From Taudactylus pleione (lineage: Eukaryota > Chordata > Amphibia > Anura > Myobatrachidae): a DNA stretch of 64,000 nt. The DNA is taken from contig JAUIMM010000213.1 in the NCBI GenBank assembly GCA_031769625.1, forward strand, positions 744,001-808,000, read 5' to 3'. Shown here piece after piece: positions 25,159 to 36,664 of the stretch. The position numbers were made by a program, and so were the translations under genes. The notes beneath the pieces were generated by a model. It searched no databases. It was not told the DNA's origin and saw nothing but the letters and a program-made list of their open reading frames with translations. Each line of letters begins with the position of its first letter. The first letter of the stretch is position 1.

Positions 25159-25481
25159 TAAGGAGGGTGGTTATTAGGGACCGGTAGCCATACACAGGTA
25201 AGTTCAGACAGGTAAACACTGGAGCACTGGAGTGAGTCTAATATCCTGGCAGTGATATACACTGCCAGAGCAGTTTAAATAGGCTGGGCCATTTGAATTT
25301 GATGTCAGTGGTTACATGACCACAACTATGAACATGGGAGAGATCCAGCCACCTGCACCTACAGCACAGCAGGGAGATAGAGAATAGCATACCACAGAGG
25401 TGTGTGCCAGACAGACCAGCGCCGACTCGGGAAACCAACACTAGACCCAGTGAGGAGAAACCAGGATCTGGCACTGTGACA

Positions 25482-27282
25482 GAATCCTATGGAGGACTTT
25501 TCAAAAGATGGAACAGGCTTCCTACCCATCCACTTTTACTTTTATTAACATTACTTATCCCTCTGGTAAGGTCCAGCAACATCTCCCTCCTTGATGACAT
25601 CTTCTGCTCCGTTACTTGGGGCATACAGCTGTCAGCATCGGGCCTAAGTGTCATGCGCAATGGCCAGTTTGCACATGTGCATGACACTTTCACCCAGGCC
25701 TGCTGAAAGCAGCGGCGGGCCCAGGTAATAGGGGGTGTGGCCTAATTGTGGGAGGCGTGGCGATGCCCCCTTCCCAAAAAAAAGTTTTGCAGCACCGTGA
25801 AGCAGCGTTGCGCGCTGGGGAGGGGGGTGCTCTGGGCCCCCTCAGCCCTGCTGAAAGCCTGGGGGGGCACGATCAGTGTGATCGCTCCCCCCCACAGGCT
25901 TAGGAGACTGCTGTGGCTGCTGCTCAGCAGCCACGAGCAGTCTTCACTGCAGCTCAGCACACGCTGTGTGCTGGGCTGCTGTGTGTGAGGGAGGGGGAGC
26001 AGCGCCCGACCCAGGCCCTCACTGGGCCCCTCAGGAAGCCCGGGCCCCGGTAATCTGTACCCACTCCCCCCCTCTCGGTGCCCCTTCTCACCTGGCGGGG
26101 ACTCACCAATGCCCCGAAAGCTTCACTGAAGCTGGAAAGGCTACTGCTCGGCACCCACTGCCAGTAATGGGGACCGTATCACTTTCGCCATCTATAGGTG
26201 GCATAAGCAATAAAGTGGCAAACAGCAGTAAGACCCTTAATGTTGATTTTTTATTTTTAAAGAACTTGCAGATCTTTCTTTCAGTATAAGATCATTCTAG
26301 TTGTTGGTCATTTTAGGAGAAAAAGGCAGAAATATTTTTGTTTGTACAGTATTTAATTTTATGCTTATACTCACTCATAAATTAGTAAATGGACATGGCA
26401 TATGCAGACGTCAGCCGATTATTATACAGATATGCCCTACCAATTTTTATTTCTTTTTTTAATTAACTTTGGTACTGTAAACCCTTAATTTATACTGTAT
26501 GTTCACATGCTGTGAAATGCATTGTATGTTAATCAACACTTGGAGATGATTTGGTGGTTTATTTAATTAGATATAAATTAACTAAATTGTAGATTTTCTT
26601 ACATTTTTGCAGCAGGATTTAATGCAGCATTTTGGGTATATTTTCCAAAAACAAATGCTGGGTTCCCAAAATCAGGAATATCTTAACAAATGTATTCTGC
26701 ATCAAAAGTCAGTAGTCATGCACAATAGGACAATTTAGAACAAAGGGATTTTAAGGAGATAGAGCATCTAAATCAAATAAATCCCTCTGCAAGTTGTCCA
26801 GAAAACAATGCTTACAGCAAGGCAAGTTCCATTTCTTTGTTATCCCTCCGTGTTTATTTTAAAGTAGAATAGCTGTGATGTTACGTACTGTATCTACAAT
26901 TATCCTGAATATGACCGTAGCTTGAATTGTGCCAAAATCCATTCCAATAATCCAAATTCAATAACATGAACAGATAAAAAACTATGTTGTTAAAGTTCAA
27001 ATTATATATACCGCTGTTACCCACATTGAGTTAGCTACAATTCATTAAAATAGGATATAATTCAATTAAATATTATAAACTATTACAATTCATCCCTTAC
27101 ATATATATTTATTATATAAATATATATATTTATTATATATTATTACTTTTGTTTTCCTTTTATGTATTTTTTTTACACGCATGTTTGCTCAAATGAAAAT
27201 ATCATAGGAACACTAAAGTCACGTTGTGGAGAAATGCATGCTGGGTATATCTTGCAACTAGAGATGCCCTCTTTAAATCTTG
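25482..27282. other. Intergenic sequence with a GC-rich repeat block at 25.69-26.22 kb
   Basis: The block 25690-26220 is rich in GGGCCC and CCCCCC runs. Its end (GGGGACCGTATCACTTTCGCC onward) resembles 31396-31440, so both are probably pieces of one hAT-like repeat family. The rest, to 27282, is AT-rich with no gene seen; 27090-27140 is almost pure TA sequence. Confidence 0.4.
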
Positions 27283-27290
27283 TTGCAAAA

Positions 27291-27588
27291 TTATTAATTT
27301 ATTACCAGTTATTTATATAACACACATATTCCGCAGCACTTTGCAGAGAATATTTGGCCCTGACCCAGTGGAGTTTACAATCTATATTTCCTACTGCATG
27401 TACACACACATACATACTAGGATTAATTTTAGTCAAGAGCCAAATAACCTACCTACCATATTTTTGGTGTGTGGGAGAGTACCCTGAAAGAAACCCATGC
27501 AAGCAGGGGGAGAATATACAAACCTCACACAGCCATTGTGGGATTTGAATCCATCACCTGAGTGCATTACACTATCCATGCTGCCCCC
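27291..27588 (-). mobile_element. tRNA-type SINE, reversed copy
   Basis: The reverse strand shows the same order as the two SINEs at 50.5 and 52.1 kb: a GGGCAGCATGG...GTGTAATG head, a weak B box, the GTTTGTATATTCTCCC block and a TATATAAATAACTGGTAATAA tail. It is more diverged than they are. The pol III boxes are degraded. Confidence 0.8.
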
Positions 27589-27599
27589 AAAATAGCCAA

Positions 27600-29205
27600 A
27601 GATCTGTAATTTCATAAAATAGCACCTCATTAATTAAGCTCCCTGGTTTGTACTGGTTTTTACTCAAGAGATGTAGAAGAATACACTTTTTGAACCAGAA
27701 CTTAGGGGCTGAGATGAGGAAAGTTATTGAAAAATTCCATGAAAATTTTGCAGATGCTTACATATGAGCAGTGTGTTCCTATAAACCGAGGTTGAGAACG
27801 CTGTTTGAGCCAGTAACAACAAACATGGAATCTGCGGTAAGTCAATAGCCTCCCAAGAGTGTAACAGTGGAAGGGTCAAATACAACTCAGGAAGCAAAGT
27901 GAGAAACAGGCCATGTACTTTTAATGTTCCTTATTTCTAAATTTGATTATTTTATTATTAATATTATTCAATGTACACAGAAGCTTGCAAAGTGCAAAAG
28001 TACAATAATAACACATTTTGCATACTTTTTGTTACATCACTGTGAATAAATCAAGACAATTATTCATTTCTCAATCACAGCTCCTTAATCACAGGAGTTA
28101 TATAAGCTTTCATAAGTCTGTTGATTTTGTTCCTTTTCTAAATTACCCAACAGTATTAAGACAAAAATAAAAGCATGTGTTTGCTTGAAAAAGGAGACCA
28201 AATTGCAGCTGAAATACAAGTAAGCTTTTATTTCCTGCAATAATGAGCTGTCTTCAAGAACTGAACATTTCTGTAGCAATTCAATATACAAACTCATTAC
28301 CTCTTTAAACTGCTCTGCAGCTAAGACAATTCTGCTACAAGGGCAAAAATGAATTCCATTTCACATTTCTGTATAACATTGTCCTATTCACTTCACATTC
28401 TACTGTGCTCCATTATAGTAATACAAAATAAAATTCTCTAAACACGGCAAGAGCTTTGGTATCTTCAATTATTTTTAAAGTACAGTACACCAAGCTGCTG
28501 TAGGACATTTTAACAAATAACATGATGAAAAAAAAGTCGAAAATCAGCAGATAACTCAACTTATTTATTCATTCACTGCAGTGTTTCAGCCTAAGAGACT
28601 AATCAGTACAAAGTGAAGAGTCCATATTTCATGATAATTATGAAAAGTGATTGGTGCAATATAATTATTGTTATCAGGTTTCTGTCACTGACTGATATTT
28701 TTAGTTATGTTATAAATAACAGAACATAATTAATTCAGCCACTGTAATTGAGTAATACAGTAAGTGTCTTTAAGTTCCCTAGATCTGAAGATAAAATACA
28801 AAGCCATCACTTTGGATTTGTGAAACATTAAACCAACTGAGGCTTTAGAGCATATGATAAAGATGCTCTAAAACAAGATGTGGCAGTACTGTAATATTAA
28901 AATAGCCAGAGCTATCAAGGTGTAGTCTGATTAGGTTTGGTTTAATATTTCAATTGTAGTAAAATATTTTAACATAATGTCAAGTGAAAAAGCCCCTGAG
29001 TAGGTTCACCATGAGTAAAACTGTCTAGGTAGAGTTTGGCATACTAAATCATATATTTGTTTGTTTTTTATATACTGTAGTAATTTACAATGACAGTGAA
29101 TATGAATAGTGTCCAAACTTAATTATATAGACAAAATAAGTAGATTTATGGAGACAAATTTTTAAAACTTGGACTGTTCTTAGTAATCTGGGATAATTAG
29201 GAACT
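27600..29205. other. AT-rich intergenic sequence, no gene seen
   Basis: No coding frame, repeat end or RNA gene is recognisable here. Confidence 0.4.
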
Positions 29206-29209
29206 ATAT

Positions 29210-29244
29210 TTCTTTCTTTCTTTCTCTCTCTCTCTCTCTTTCTC

Positions 29245-29275
<31 letters not shown>

Positions 29276-29371
29276 TTCTTTCTCTCTCTCTTTCTTTCTC
29301 TCTCTCTCTCTCTCTTTCTTTCTCTCTCTCTTTCTTTCTCTCTCTCTCTCTTTCTTTCTCTCTCTCTCTCT

Positions 29372-29447
<76 letters not shown>

Positions 29448-29484
29448 CTTTTTCTCTCTCTTTCTTTCTCTCTCTCTTTCTTCA
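29210..29484. repeat. TC/TTTC pyrimidine microsatellite, about 270 bp
   Basis: An uninterrupted polypyrimidine tract of mixed CT and CTTT units. The minus strand is pure purine. Such tracts can form triplex DNA. The apparent minus-strand frame of Lys/Arg/Glu repeats is an artefact of this tract. Confidence 0.98.
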
Positions 29485-29485
29485 C

Positions 29486-30600
29486 AATAGAGACAAAAGG
29501 GGGGATGATCTCACACTAGATACTTATACAATGTATAGTCGATATATAAAACCAACAGCATCACAATAAATATGAAGGGTGTTACCACATAGAGTATATA
29601 TATTTGCCATGCCATCCACCTAGAGTTGTGCTGCATGCTTTGAAACAGATGAAGATATCTGATTACATAAAAGATATTTATCAGGGTACAGTAGGTCTCC
29701 AAGTAACATGCAGTGAAAACATAGAAACCACCAAGCCATTTCCCACAGGATTTTTAAGGCATCAATCCCGATGCTGCACTTCATCTTTAATCTCCTTCTT
29801 TGATTGCTCTGTCACTGCAAACATGTTGATGTAAGATTATTTTTGAACCTTACTACAACAGCTAGGGCGAATGCTGCACTAGACAGTAGTGTTGTTGCAA
29901 TGAATAACACCCAGCAATAAACTACTACTAGCACCAACTGTATTGATCTTACTAGCAAGGGCCACTTGGTCTGATTTTTGCATCTAACATCAACTAGCTT
30001 AGTGTATTTAGCAAATCATTTGTGTGCATTGCTAGAACTATCAAAGTCCAAAACCATTGACGATGATGATAAAGAACAAGTGCAAACCACATCATTAGAA
30101 TGAAGAAATTACCCACCTAATCTACCCATCTGATAATTCCTTGATGCTCTCATTGACTCCCCATAATCCATGACTGTGATGTCCTCAGTCCCCTCACTGG
30201 ATTATCCATGTCGGGAACCACAGTCCCGGAAGCAAAGTAGAAGTGGAAGTCACAGCAGTGGAAGCAGGTGGCACTAATGAGGGCGAAAGCACAGTACCTT
30301 GTAGTGCCAGTAAAAGGCCCAAAACCTCACATTGGTTGCAGGTAGTGTTCCACTAAATAAGCAACTTCAAATTCACTAGGGCCAGGCCACTGAGGGAGAA
30401 ATGGCCCCTAAACAGAATTGGGGTCTAAGGCAGCAATAAAAGGAGCAAATTATGTCATAATGGCCATAACAACCAAAAATTTTTTTGCAGCTTTAAACCC
30501 TTCAGCAAAACAACCCAAAAATCTCACTGTCTTGAGAAAGCTCTGAGAGATGGTGAAACTAGTTGATTTTTGCCATCCTTGACAGCTGAAAATGAGCACA
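29486..30600. other. Intergenic sequence, no gene seen
   Basis: No recognisable coding sequence or repeat ends. Confidence 0.4.
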
Positions 30601-30604
30601 CTTA

Positions 30605-31153
30605 GGCCCTCATTCAGAGCCGTACGCTCTGAGCAGAGCGCACGCTCTGAATGAGGGCCGGGCTCCATTTTCATGGAGCGTCCTCCTGGACGCTCGTATA
30701 GCTGTGGGTCACCACCCACAGGCTATACGAGCGTGCTTTGTGTTGGCCGCGATGGTCGAGACCATCGCGACCATCGAATTTGCGAGCCGGAGCCTGCGGT
30801 TGAGGTTTTCAACCGCAAGCTCCGGAGTGATTTTGGCTCTATCAGAGCCAAAATCACTCCCACTGACATCACTAGTGATGTCAGTGGGCCGGCTTCTGAC
30901 GGGAGGCGTTCCCATGGGAACGCCCCCGTCAGGGAGGCACGCCCCCGGCATGCCCACCAAAGGGGGCGTGCTGTCAATCAACATTGACAGCACGCCCCCT
31001 TTGATCGGACACAACGAGCGAAGGAATTTCCTTCGCTCATCGCGTCTGGCGCATGCGCACGACGGAGCTCCCTCCGTCGTGCGCATGCTCAGTGCATAAC
31101 ATCGACCCACTTGCGAGCGGACAGCCACTCGCGAGTGGGTCTGAATCAGGCCC
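30605..31153. mobile_element. Serial-hairpin Harbinger-like element A, 549 bp, TSD TTA
   Basis: TTA flanks both ends (30602-30604 and 31154-31156). The ends GGCCCTCATTCAGAG and CTGAATCAGGCCC match the Harbinger TIR type. Almost the whole element is a row of hairpins. Paired arms include 30605-30620/30644-30659, 30691-30709/30714-30733, 30749-30757/30760-30768, 30787-30803/30809-30825, 30826-30840/30844-30858, 30859-30873/30874-30888 (no loop), 30896-30913/30916-30932, 30958-30978/30983-31003 (21 bp perfect), 31016-31026/31028-31038, 31051-31067/31072-31088 (17 bp perfect) and 31106-31117/31128-31139. It has no coding capacity. Confidence 0.88.
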
Positions 31154-31308
31154 TTATTCCCTTAACCTCTGCCTAGAAGCTTTGAGAGTGGCTTCTCCTT
31201 ACAGTAGTCTACTATCTAAACCCAGCTGTAGCCAAGAACTAACACATGCATCTCCAAAGTAAAACAGAACTGACAGCACAGGAGCAGCATGCTCACCTGG
31301 CCAGTGAC

Positions 31309-32521
31309 CAGGGCCAGATTAAGGTCTGTGGGGGCCCCTTGGCAACAAACATGTGGGGCCCCCTATTAAATATGGACAAAATGGGGTATGCACAATGGGG
31401 ACCATATCACTCGTAAGTGGCACATTGACAAATAGTGATAAACTAAGCTTAGAGCTGTTTGTTAAATACTGAAAGGAGGACATTTAGCGAGTGACATAAC
31501 CCCTTTAGCATGGTCTCCCCAGAGAAATCAAACTTCAAGCACACACAAGAAAAAAAACACACAACTCACATGAAATATTACTCACCAGTTGCACAATCTT
31601 ATCCACATTACACCGCAAATAGTGCCACTGATTCACATTACACCACATAGTACTAGTGCCCCTTATTCATGTTATGACACAAAGTAGTGCCCCTTTTACA
31701 TAATGCCTACAATAGTGCCCCTTATACACAATGCCCACAGTAGTAGTGCCCCTAATACACATAATGCCCACAATAATAGTGCCTCTTACACCATGCCAAC
31801 ATTAGTAGTGCCCCTTATGCAATGCCCCTAGTAGTGATGCCCCTTATGCAGTGCTCCCAGTAGTGCAGAGCCCCTAATGCAATGCCTCCAGTGGTGGTGC
31901 CCCTTGTGCAGTGCCCCCAGTAGTGGTAGTGCCCCTTATGCAGTGTCCCCAGTATTGGTAGTGCCCCATATTCATTGCCCCCAGTAGTGGTAGTGCCCCT
32001 TATGCAATGTCTCCAGTAGTGGAGCCCCTTATGCAGTGCCTATTGCAGTGCCCCCAGTAATGGTAGTGCCATTTATGCAGTGCCCCAAGTAGTGGTAGTG
32101 CCCCTTATGCAGTGCTGCATGTAGTAGTGCCCCTTATGCAATGCCCCTTTTGAAGTGCCACCAGTAGTGGTAGTGCCTCTTATGCAGTGCCCCTAGTAGT
32201 GATAGTGCCCACAGTGGTAGTAGTGGTGCCCTTTATGCAGTGCCCCCAGTAGTAGTGCCCCCAAGAGTAGTGCCCCTTATGCAATGCCCCCATTAGTAGT
32301 GCCCCCTGTATAAATGCCCCCACTAGTAATTCCCCCAGTAGTAATGCCCCCAGTAGTAGTGCACCCTGAGTATTGCCCCCAGTAGTAGTGCCCCTTATAA
32401 TGAAGGCACTTGCACACACAAAAAAAAAAACCTAGGCATTATGGTTAGGATAGAGGGGGGACCCAGGGGCCCTGCCTATTTTGTCAGTCCTGGGCCCACA
32501 CAATTTCTGATGGCAGCCCTG
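31309..32521. mobile_element. hAT-like element containing a degenerate minisatellite
   Basis: The left end CAGGGCCAGATTAAGG and the right end, reversed CAGGGCTGCCATCAG, are hAT-like. The flanking octamers (CCAGTGAC and TCAGATGG) do not match well, so the boundary is unproven. From 31620 to 32400 it consists of tens of units built on AGTAGTGCCCC(TTATGCA)GTGCCCCC. The related left end at 39085 belongs to a clear hAT element. Confidence 0.55.
31620..32400. repeat. Degenerate GTAGTGCCCCTTATGCAGTG minisatellite
   Basis: The sequence cycles through AGTAGTGCCCC, TTATGCAATGCC and CCCAGTAGTGG modules with variable spacing of roughly 12-35 bp. No fixed unit length is kept. The minus-strand Gly-rich frame at 32180-32419 arises from this repeat. 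Confidence 0.9.
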
Positions 32522-32529
32522 TCAGATGG

Positions 32530-34015
32530 TTACTGTATAAACAGGGAGCAGTGAGCACTATATTTGTGTCAATATATACAAAATATACACTAGCAGATTT
32601 GGACAAACCTTGAAGTGTTTGTCAAGTCTAGTGCTACACTTCAAGCTCTTTTGTCTTCTCCCTCCTCCTGCTCCTCTCACCCAACTGACATCAACCACAG
32701 TGCCCCCAACTACTACTGATTTCCACAACAGCAGTATACAAATCCAAATCCTCCAGCATCCCACTTATATCTGTGATGGGTGTGATACACAACTGAAGCA
32801 ATGAGAAGCACAAAACTGCTCCTGCAACCTGGGTTACCTGCACAGTCTGTAAAGCATTATAAAAGGGATACTAAATATTGTATTGTGAAAAACCATTTTT
32901 AAAGAATGTATTTTTTTTACAAATGGGTATTAGCAGTAAGCAAGACTGTTACATGAGTATAAGATTAATATTATGGTCCCAGTTCTAAGATGGATACAGC
33001 TTTGTCTGTGGACTCTTTTCACTGTTTCCAGCAGCCCACGCAAGTGCTTCAAAAACCTATCGACAAGTTCACTCCATTCATGACCAGAATTCTCCATGAA
33101 ATGGACATTTCTGGGAGGCAACTGAGTGGCTACTTTGTGATTCATGTTACAGGACTGTCATGACAGTGTCATGAGCATGTAGCCAAACTTTTGTGCTAGT
33201 TTGAGAGAAGGGATACCTGATGCACCCAGCATAGATCTGGTGTAATTGCAGATACTAAAGATGACAGTTGTAGCAGCGGACAGAAAAAAAGAGGGTTGTG
33301 TTACCATGTGCATGAAGCTGCTTTTTGTCTGACTCAGAATAAGGCCATACTGTATGCATAAGTGTTGTTAAATATAATAAGGTGCTAAAGAAAGTAAATG
33401 AAGACATTGATCATATTGTCTGTCAGCAGCAAAGTATTGAGTTAAAAATAAATAATTTATTTTTTATGAATTAGGACATCAGAAAGTGTTGGTGTGCATA
33501 TACATGATTACTCAGTAATTATGTACTTATTGATAGATCATTGGTTCCATGCTTTCATATTGACATTGTCTGAACCTATTCTTAATCTGCTCCAAATATC
33601 ACAAGTTGCAGGAAAAATACAATAACTGTTATACTGTTATCCATAGCTTTATCTTTTATAATTCTGGGGAATCCTTGCTTCTCTGCCGAGGTGTAGTACA
33701 GTACAGGATTACTGCTAAAGAAAGAGTACCGGAGCAGAGGCATGCTGATCCTTATTGCAGAAAGGTATTACTGACTTGTATCTATATCATCCCTCTTACA
33801 CCCTTAACACACCAGGGTACCACAATGGCAGTGCAGTCTGGCTTCTCCTGCATGCTATATTTACTATGGACCATGCACCCCCCCAGTACAGGGTGAGGCC
33901 CTGAGGCAGTGAAAACACCAAGGATTTCTCTGGGTTAATTAGATCATGTTTATGAGGGTCGATCAACGCTCTAGTAAAGGACAGTTCGTGAGGTGAAGCA
34001 GAATAGTGTGTGTGT
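32530..34015. other. Intergenic sequence, no gene seen
   Basis: No coding frame with a recognisable domain and no clear repeat boundaries. Confidence 0.4.
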
Positions 34016-34019
34016 GTAT

Positions 34020-34308
34020 GTGCCTGATTCAGCTTGGATCGCAGTTGCTAATATGCACACAATCGGCTGATTGTTGCATTCTGCACATGCGTATGCATCG
34101 CACTGTGCGTGCGCGAACCAGCCACTGCGATTGGGACTGCAATCACAGTGACTATGCAGACCCATTGCAAAGTGATTGACAGGAAGTTCCGTTTGTGGGT
34201 GGTGATGGTGGGGTGGTCGGCAAAACACAGTCGTGCCAGTGTGTTTGAACGCCATTGCATAGGCGTGCATAATTTATCCACTGCGTTGCCCTTCGCAGCC
34301 TGAGGCCT
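34020..34308. mobile_element. Short Harbinger-like MITE, about 290 bp
   Basis: It begins GTGCCTGATTCAGC and ends CTGAGGCCT, with TAT possible on both sides (34017-34019 and 34309-34311). Inside, GATTGACAGGAAGTTCCGTT and GTGGGTGGTG are shared with the left arm of E2 (52842-52890), and reversed with 60895-61501. The right end is degraded. Confidence 0.55.
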
Positions 34309-34311
34309 TAT

Positions 34312-35199
34312 AGCATGCGCTGAAGTTAGCAATTTCACATTGCTTATTAAGCAGTGATACCGTATGTTATATTTGTTATATACAATATTGTAGAATCTCT
34401 GGTCAGTCTCTGCTTATTTCCATGGCCTATTGTCGTTTTGCTTTAAAGCTTTATTTTCTTGCACCCTACAGATTTTCACATTGTTTTATGTTATGCTCAT
34501 ACTGTAATATGTTAATATTACATTTTAGCATTCTGTAATATCTTTGTATTTATGTATACAAGTATACTCATATGTAAAAGTACAATAAAATATTTTTTTC
34601 TAAACTAATGTCAGGTAGGGTATGGTTTGCAGTAGCATTGAATGTTACTGTCATTTCCTTCAAGCTTAGTATTTTTGCAGATACCGTCCACACATATTAC
34701 TGTTGTCTTTCTACAATTCATGCCTTACTCTCCCCTTGCAATAAATGCCTTTTGAAAAGGGGACTTAGACTGCATTTGTTCCTACATGCCTATTAATTAA
34801 GTGCAAACATCCATCATTCACTGCTTCCAAGCTCCCTGCTGCTGTAATTTACCAAGCATGTTAAATATTAAACAAAACAAGACTATAATTTATAGATTTA
34901 AACTAAAGCAACAAATTGCTTGTAAGCAGCTTTGTGGAAAATGCTCTTTTTAAGATATGGTTTTTCATTATTTGTTTACCTCTTTTTGTGTGACCTTACA
35001 TACCATATCACTCATTTTTTATTTTTTTTGTTTTTTATTTTATAGATCCATTAGCCTAAAATGTTGTCTTAAAATTCCTTTTTATCTAGAAAATAATATG
35101 TTTTGGGCTTATGTATAAAAAGCAATCATGTGCAGTAATCCATAGCAACAAATCAGGTATTAGCTCTCTTTAGACTGCCTACACTAGGCTGCTATGAAC
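34312..35199. other. AT-rich intergenic sequence, no gene seen
   Basis: No recognisable feature in this stretch. Confidence 0.4.
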
Positions 35200-35202
35200 T
35201 AA

Positions 35203-36661
35203 GGGGGTGATTCAGCTTTGGACTGAATTACAAAGCTGCATGCAGGCAGCTTTGCAATTCCATCCTTGCTAATATGCAAATGCAGCAGGAGGTGTATGAC
35301 ACCCAGCAGTGGCCCCTGCCCTCTTACCTGAGGGGGGCTGCTTGCCATGGCGGGCCGAGTCCTGGCGCCTGCACAATGAATCTGGCAGGCGCCGGGGCCA
35401 ATGGTGGCACCACACATGCCCATAACACCGGCTTCTGGGGACTACATTGTTTGCAGCCCCGAGAAGCCCTGTAGAGCTGCCCGAAGGCAATGGAAGCCGC
35501 TTTCTGCTAATCGCAGCCTGAACTGGCAGCCCCAGGGGGAGGTGTCTGTCCTGTGCGTGACTGACTGGAGGGGGCTTCCCATTGGAAGCACCACCTACCA
35601 GAGTGTAGCCAGTACAGTCACGGACTACACTGACTCACTGAAGTGGAGGATTTTACTGGCAGGGATGTAGCCTCGCAGCCGCTAGGTTAAATCCACCACT
35701 GATGACACTCCCTGCTGCATTTGTGATCCCAGCAATGTGACTGAGGTCACAGGGTGGAATCACCATCGCGACCATTGGTGGACGGCGCCGGGCCACTAGC
35801 TAGGTGAATATGCTGAGGCTTACTCAGGCTGGCCGGCTTGCGAGGCCAGGAAGCTGCATCTGTAGATGCAGTCCCTGGGCTTGGCACTCCCTGAAAATGG
35901 GGCAGACACGCCCCCGTTTCCAGGATCGCTAGGCATCCCAGCGCCTGAACCGCCCCTTAAATACCTGTCAATCAGGCAGAGACATAGAAAGGTCTGAGTG
36001 CGATCACGGAGGACCCGTTCTGCACATTCCCCCGAATGGATCCTGAGCACAGAGAGCGCCTGATTCAGATCCAGTCACGAGCACTGAGTGCTCGCAAGCG
36101 GGTCGATGGTGGCCCAGTGCGCATGCGCAAGACGGAGCCGGCTCCGTTTTGCGCATGCGCGAGACCTGGATAGTGACGGGCAAGCCGTTGCTCCGGGTCT
36201 CGTACCAAAGGGGGCGTGCTGTCGATGTTGAGTTACAGCACACCCCCTTTGGTGGGCGGGCCGGGGGTGTGGCTGCCCAGACGGAGGTGTTCCCATGGGA
36301 ACGCCTACCATCTGGGGCCAGCCCCACTGACATCACAAGTTATGTCAGTGGGAGTGCTTTTGGCTCTGTTAGAGCTGAAAGCACTCTAGGGCTTGTGGCA
36401 ATGAGACCCTACCACAAGGGTCTCGTCGCAAGCCCGATGGTCAAGACCATCGCGACCATCTTCCTGGATGCTCGCTATAGCTGTGGGTGGAAACCCACAG
36501 CTATGCGAGCGGCCAGGTGGCCGCTCTAAAAAAACAGAAGGCCAGCCCTGATTCAGAGCGAGTGCTCTGTCAGAGCGTCCGGTTCTGAATCAGGCCCAGA
36601 TTCCCAATAATCAGGAATCTGCATTCAGTATTGCACATACGTGCAATGCTGAATCAGGCCC
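35203..36661. mobile_element. Serial-hairpin Harbinger-like element C, TSD TAA, with a nested element
   Basis: TAA flanks both ends (35200-35202 and 36662-36664). The ends GGGGGTGATTCAGC and GCTGAATCAGGCCC are complementary apart from the outer bases. The part left of the nested element again folds as a row of hairpins, for example around 35231-35254, 35363-35394 and 35429-35466. A younger relative (36056-36597) sits near its right end. Removing that leaves an element of about 914 bp. Confidence 0.75.
36056..36597. mobile_element. Serial-hairpin Harbinger-like element B, 542 bp, TSD AGA
   Basis: AGA flanks both ends (36053-36055 and 36598-36600). It is a reversed relative of element A: the same hairpins occur in the opposite order. 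Paired arms: 36078-36085/36087-36094, 36119-36139/36140-36160, 36204-36222/36235-36253, 36323-36352 (one palindrome), 36353-36367/36371-36385, 36391-36433, 36436-36443/36444-36451 and 36470-36510. One hairpin (36391-36433) has an arm sequence unlike its counterpart in A, yet still pairs. Confidence 0.85.
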
Positions 36662-36664
36662 TAA

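Larger units (their letters stand above)
21740..25481 (-). mobile_element. Ty3/Gypsy LTR retrotransposon, internally deleted
   Basis: It reads on the minus strand. A 5' LTR (about 25164-25481, starting TGTCACAG) and a 3' LTR (about 21740-22270, starting TGTAATATC) share long diverged stretches, such as the ones around 25200-25330 and 22000-22130. A purine-rich tract (AAGGAAGGG) sits just before the 3' LTR, as expected. Between them are pol fragments only. Gag and most of reverse transcriptase are missing between the 5' LTR and the RNase H region. A solo LTR of another family is nested at 24152-25158. Confidence 0.8.

Noticed and set aside
25746..26154. Open frames of 65-100 aa in a GC-rich block
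   Set aside because: The block resembles a hAT-like repeat elsewhere in the window; no protein motif.
29204..29485. Minus-strand open frame of Lys/Arg/Glu repeats
   Set aside because: It is only the translation of the polypyrimidine microsatellite.
30673..31128. Open frames of 100-140 aa on both strands
   Set aside because: They lie in serial-hairpin element A; GC-rich palindromes give open frames on both strands by composition.
32180..32419. Gly/Ala-rich minus-strand frame
   Set aside because: Translation of the degenerate minisatellite.
31301..32529. 8-bp target duplication for the hAT-like element
   Set aside because: CCAGTGAC and TCAGATGG agree at only three positions, so the claim was not made.
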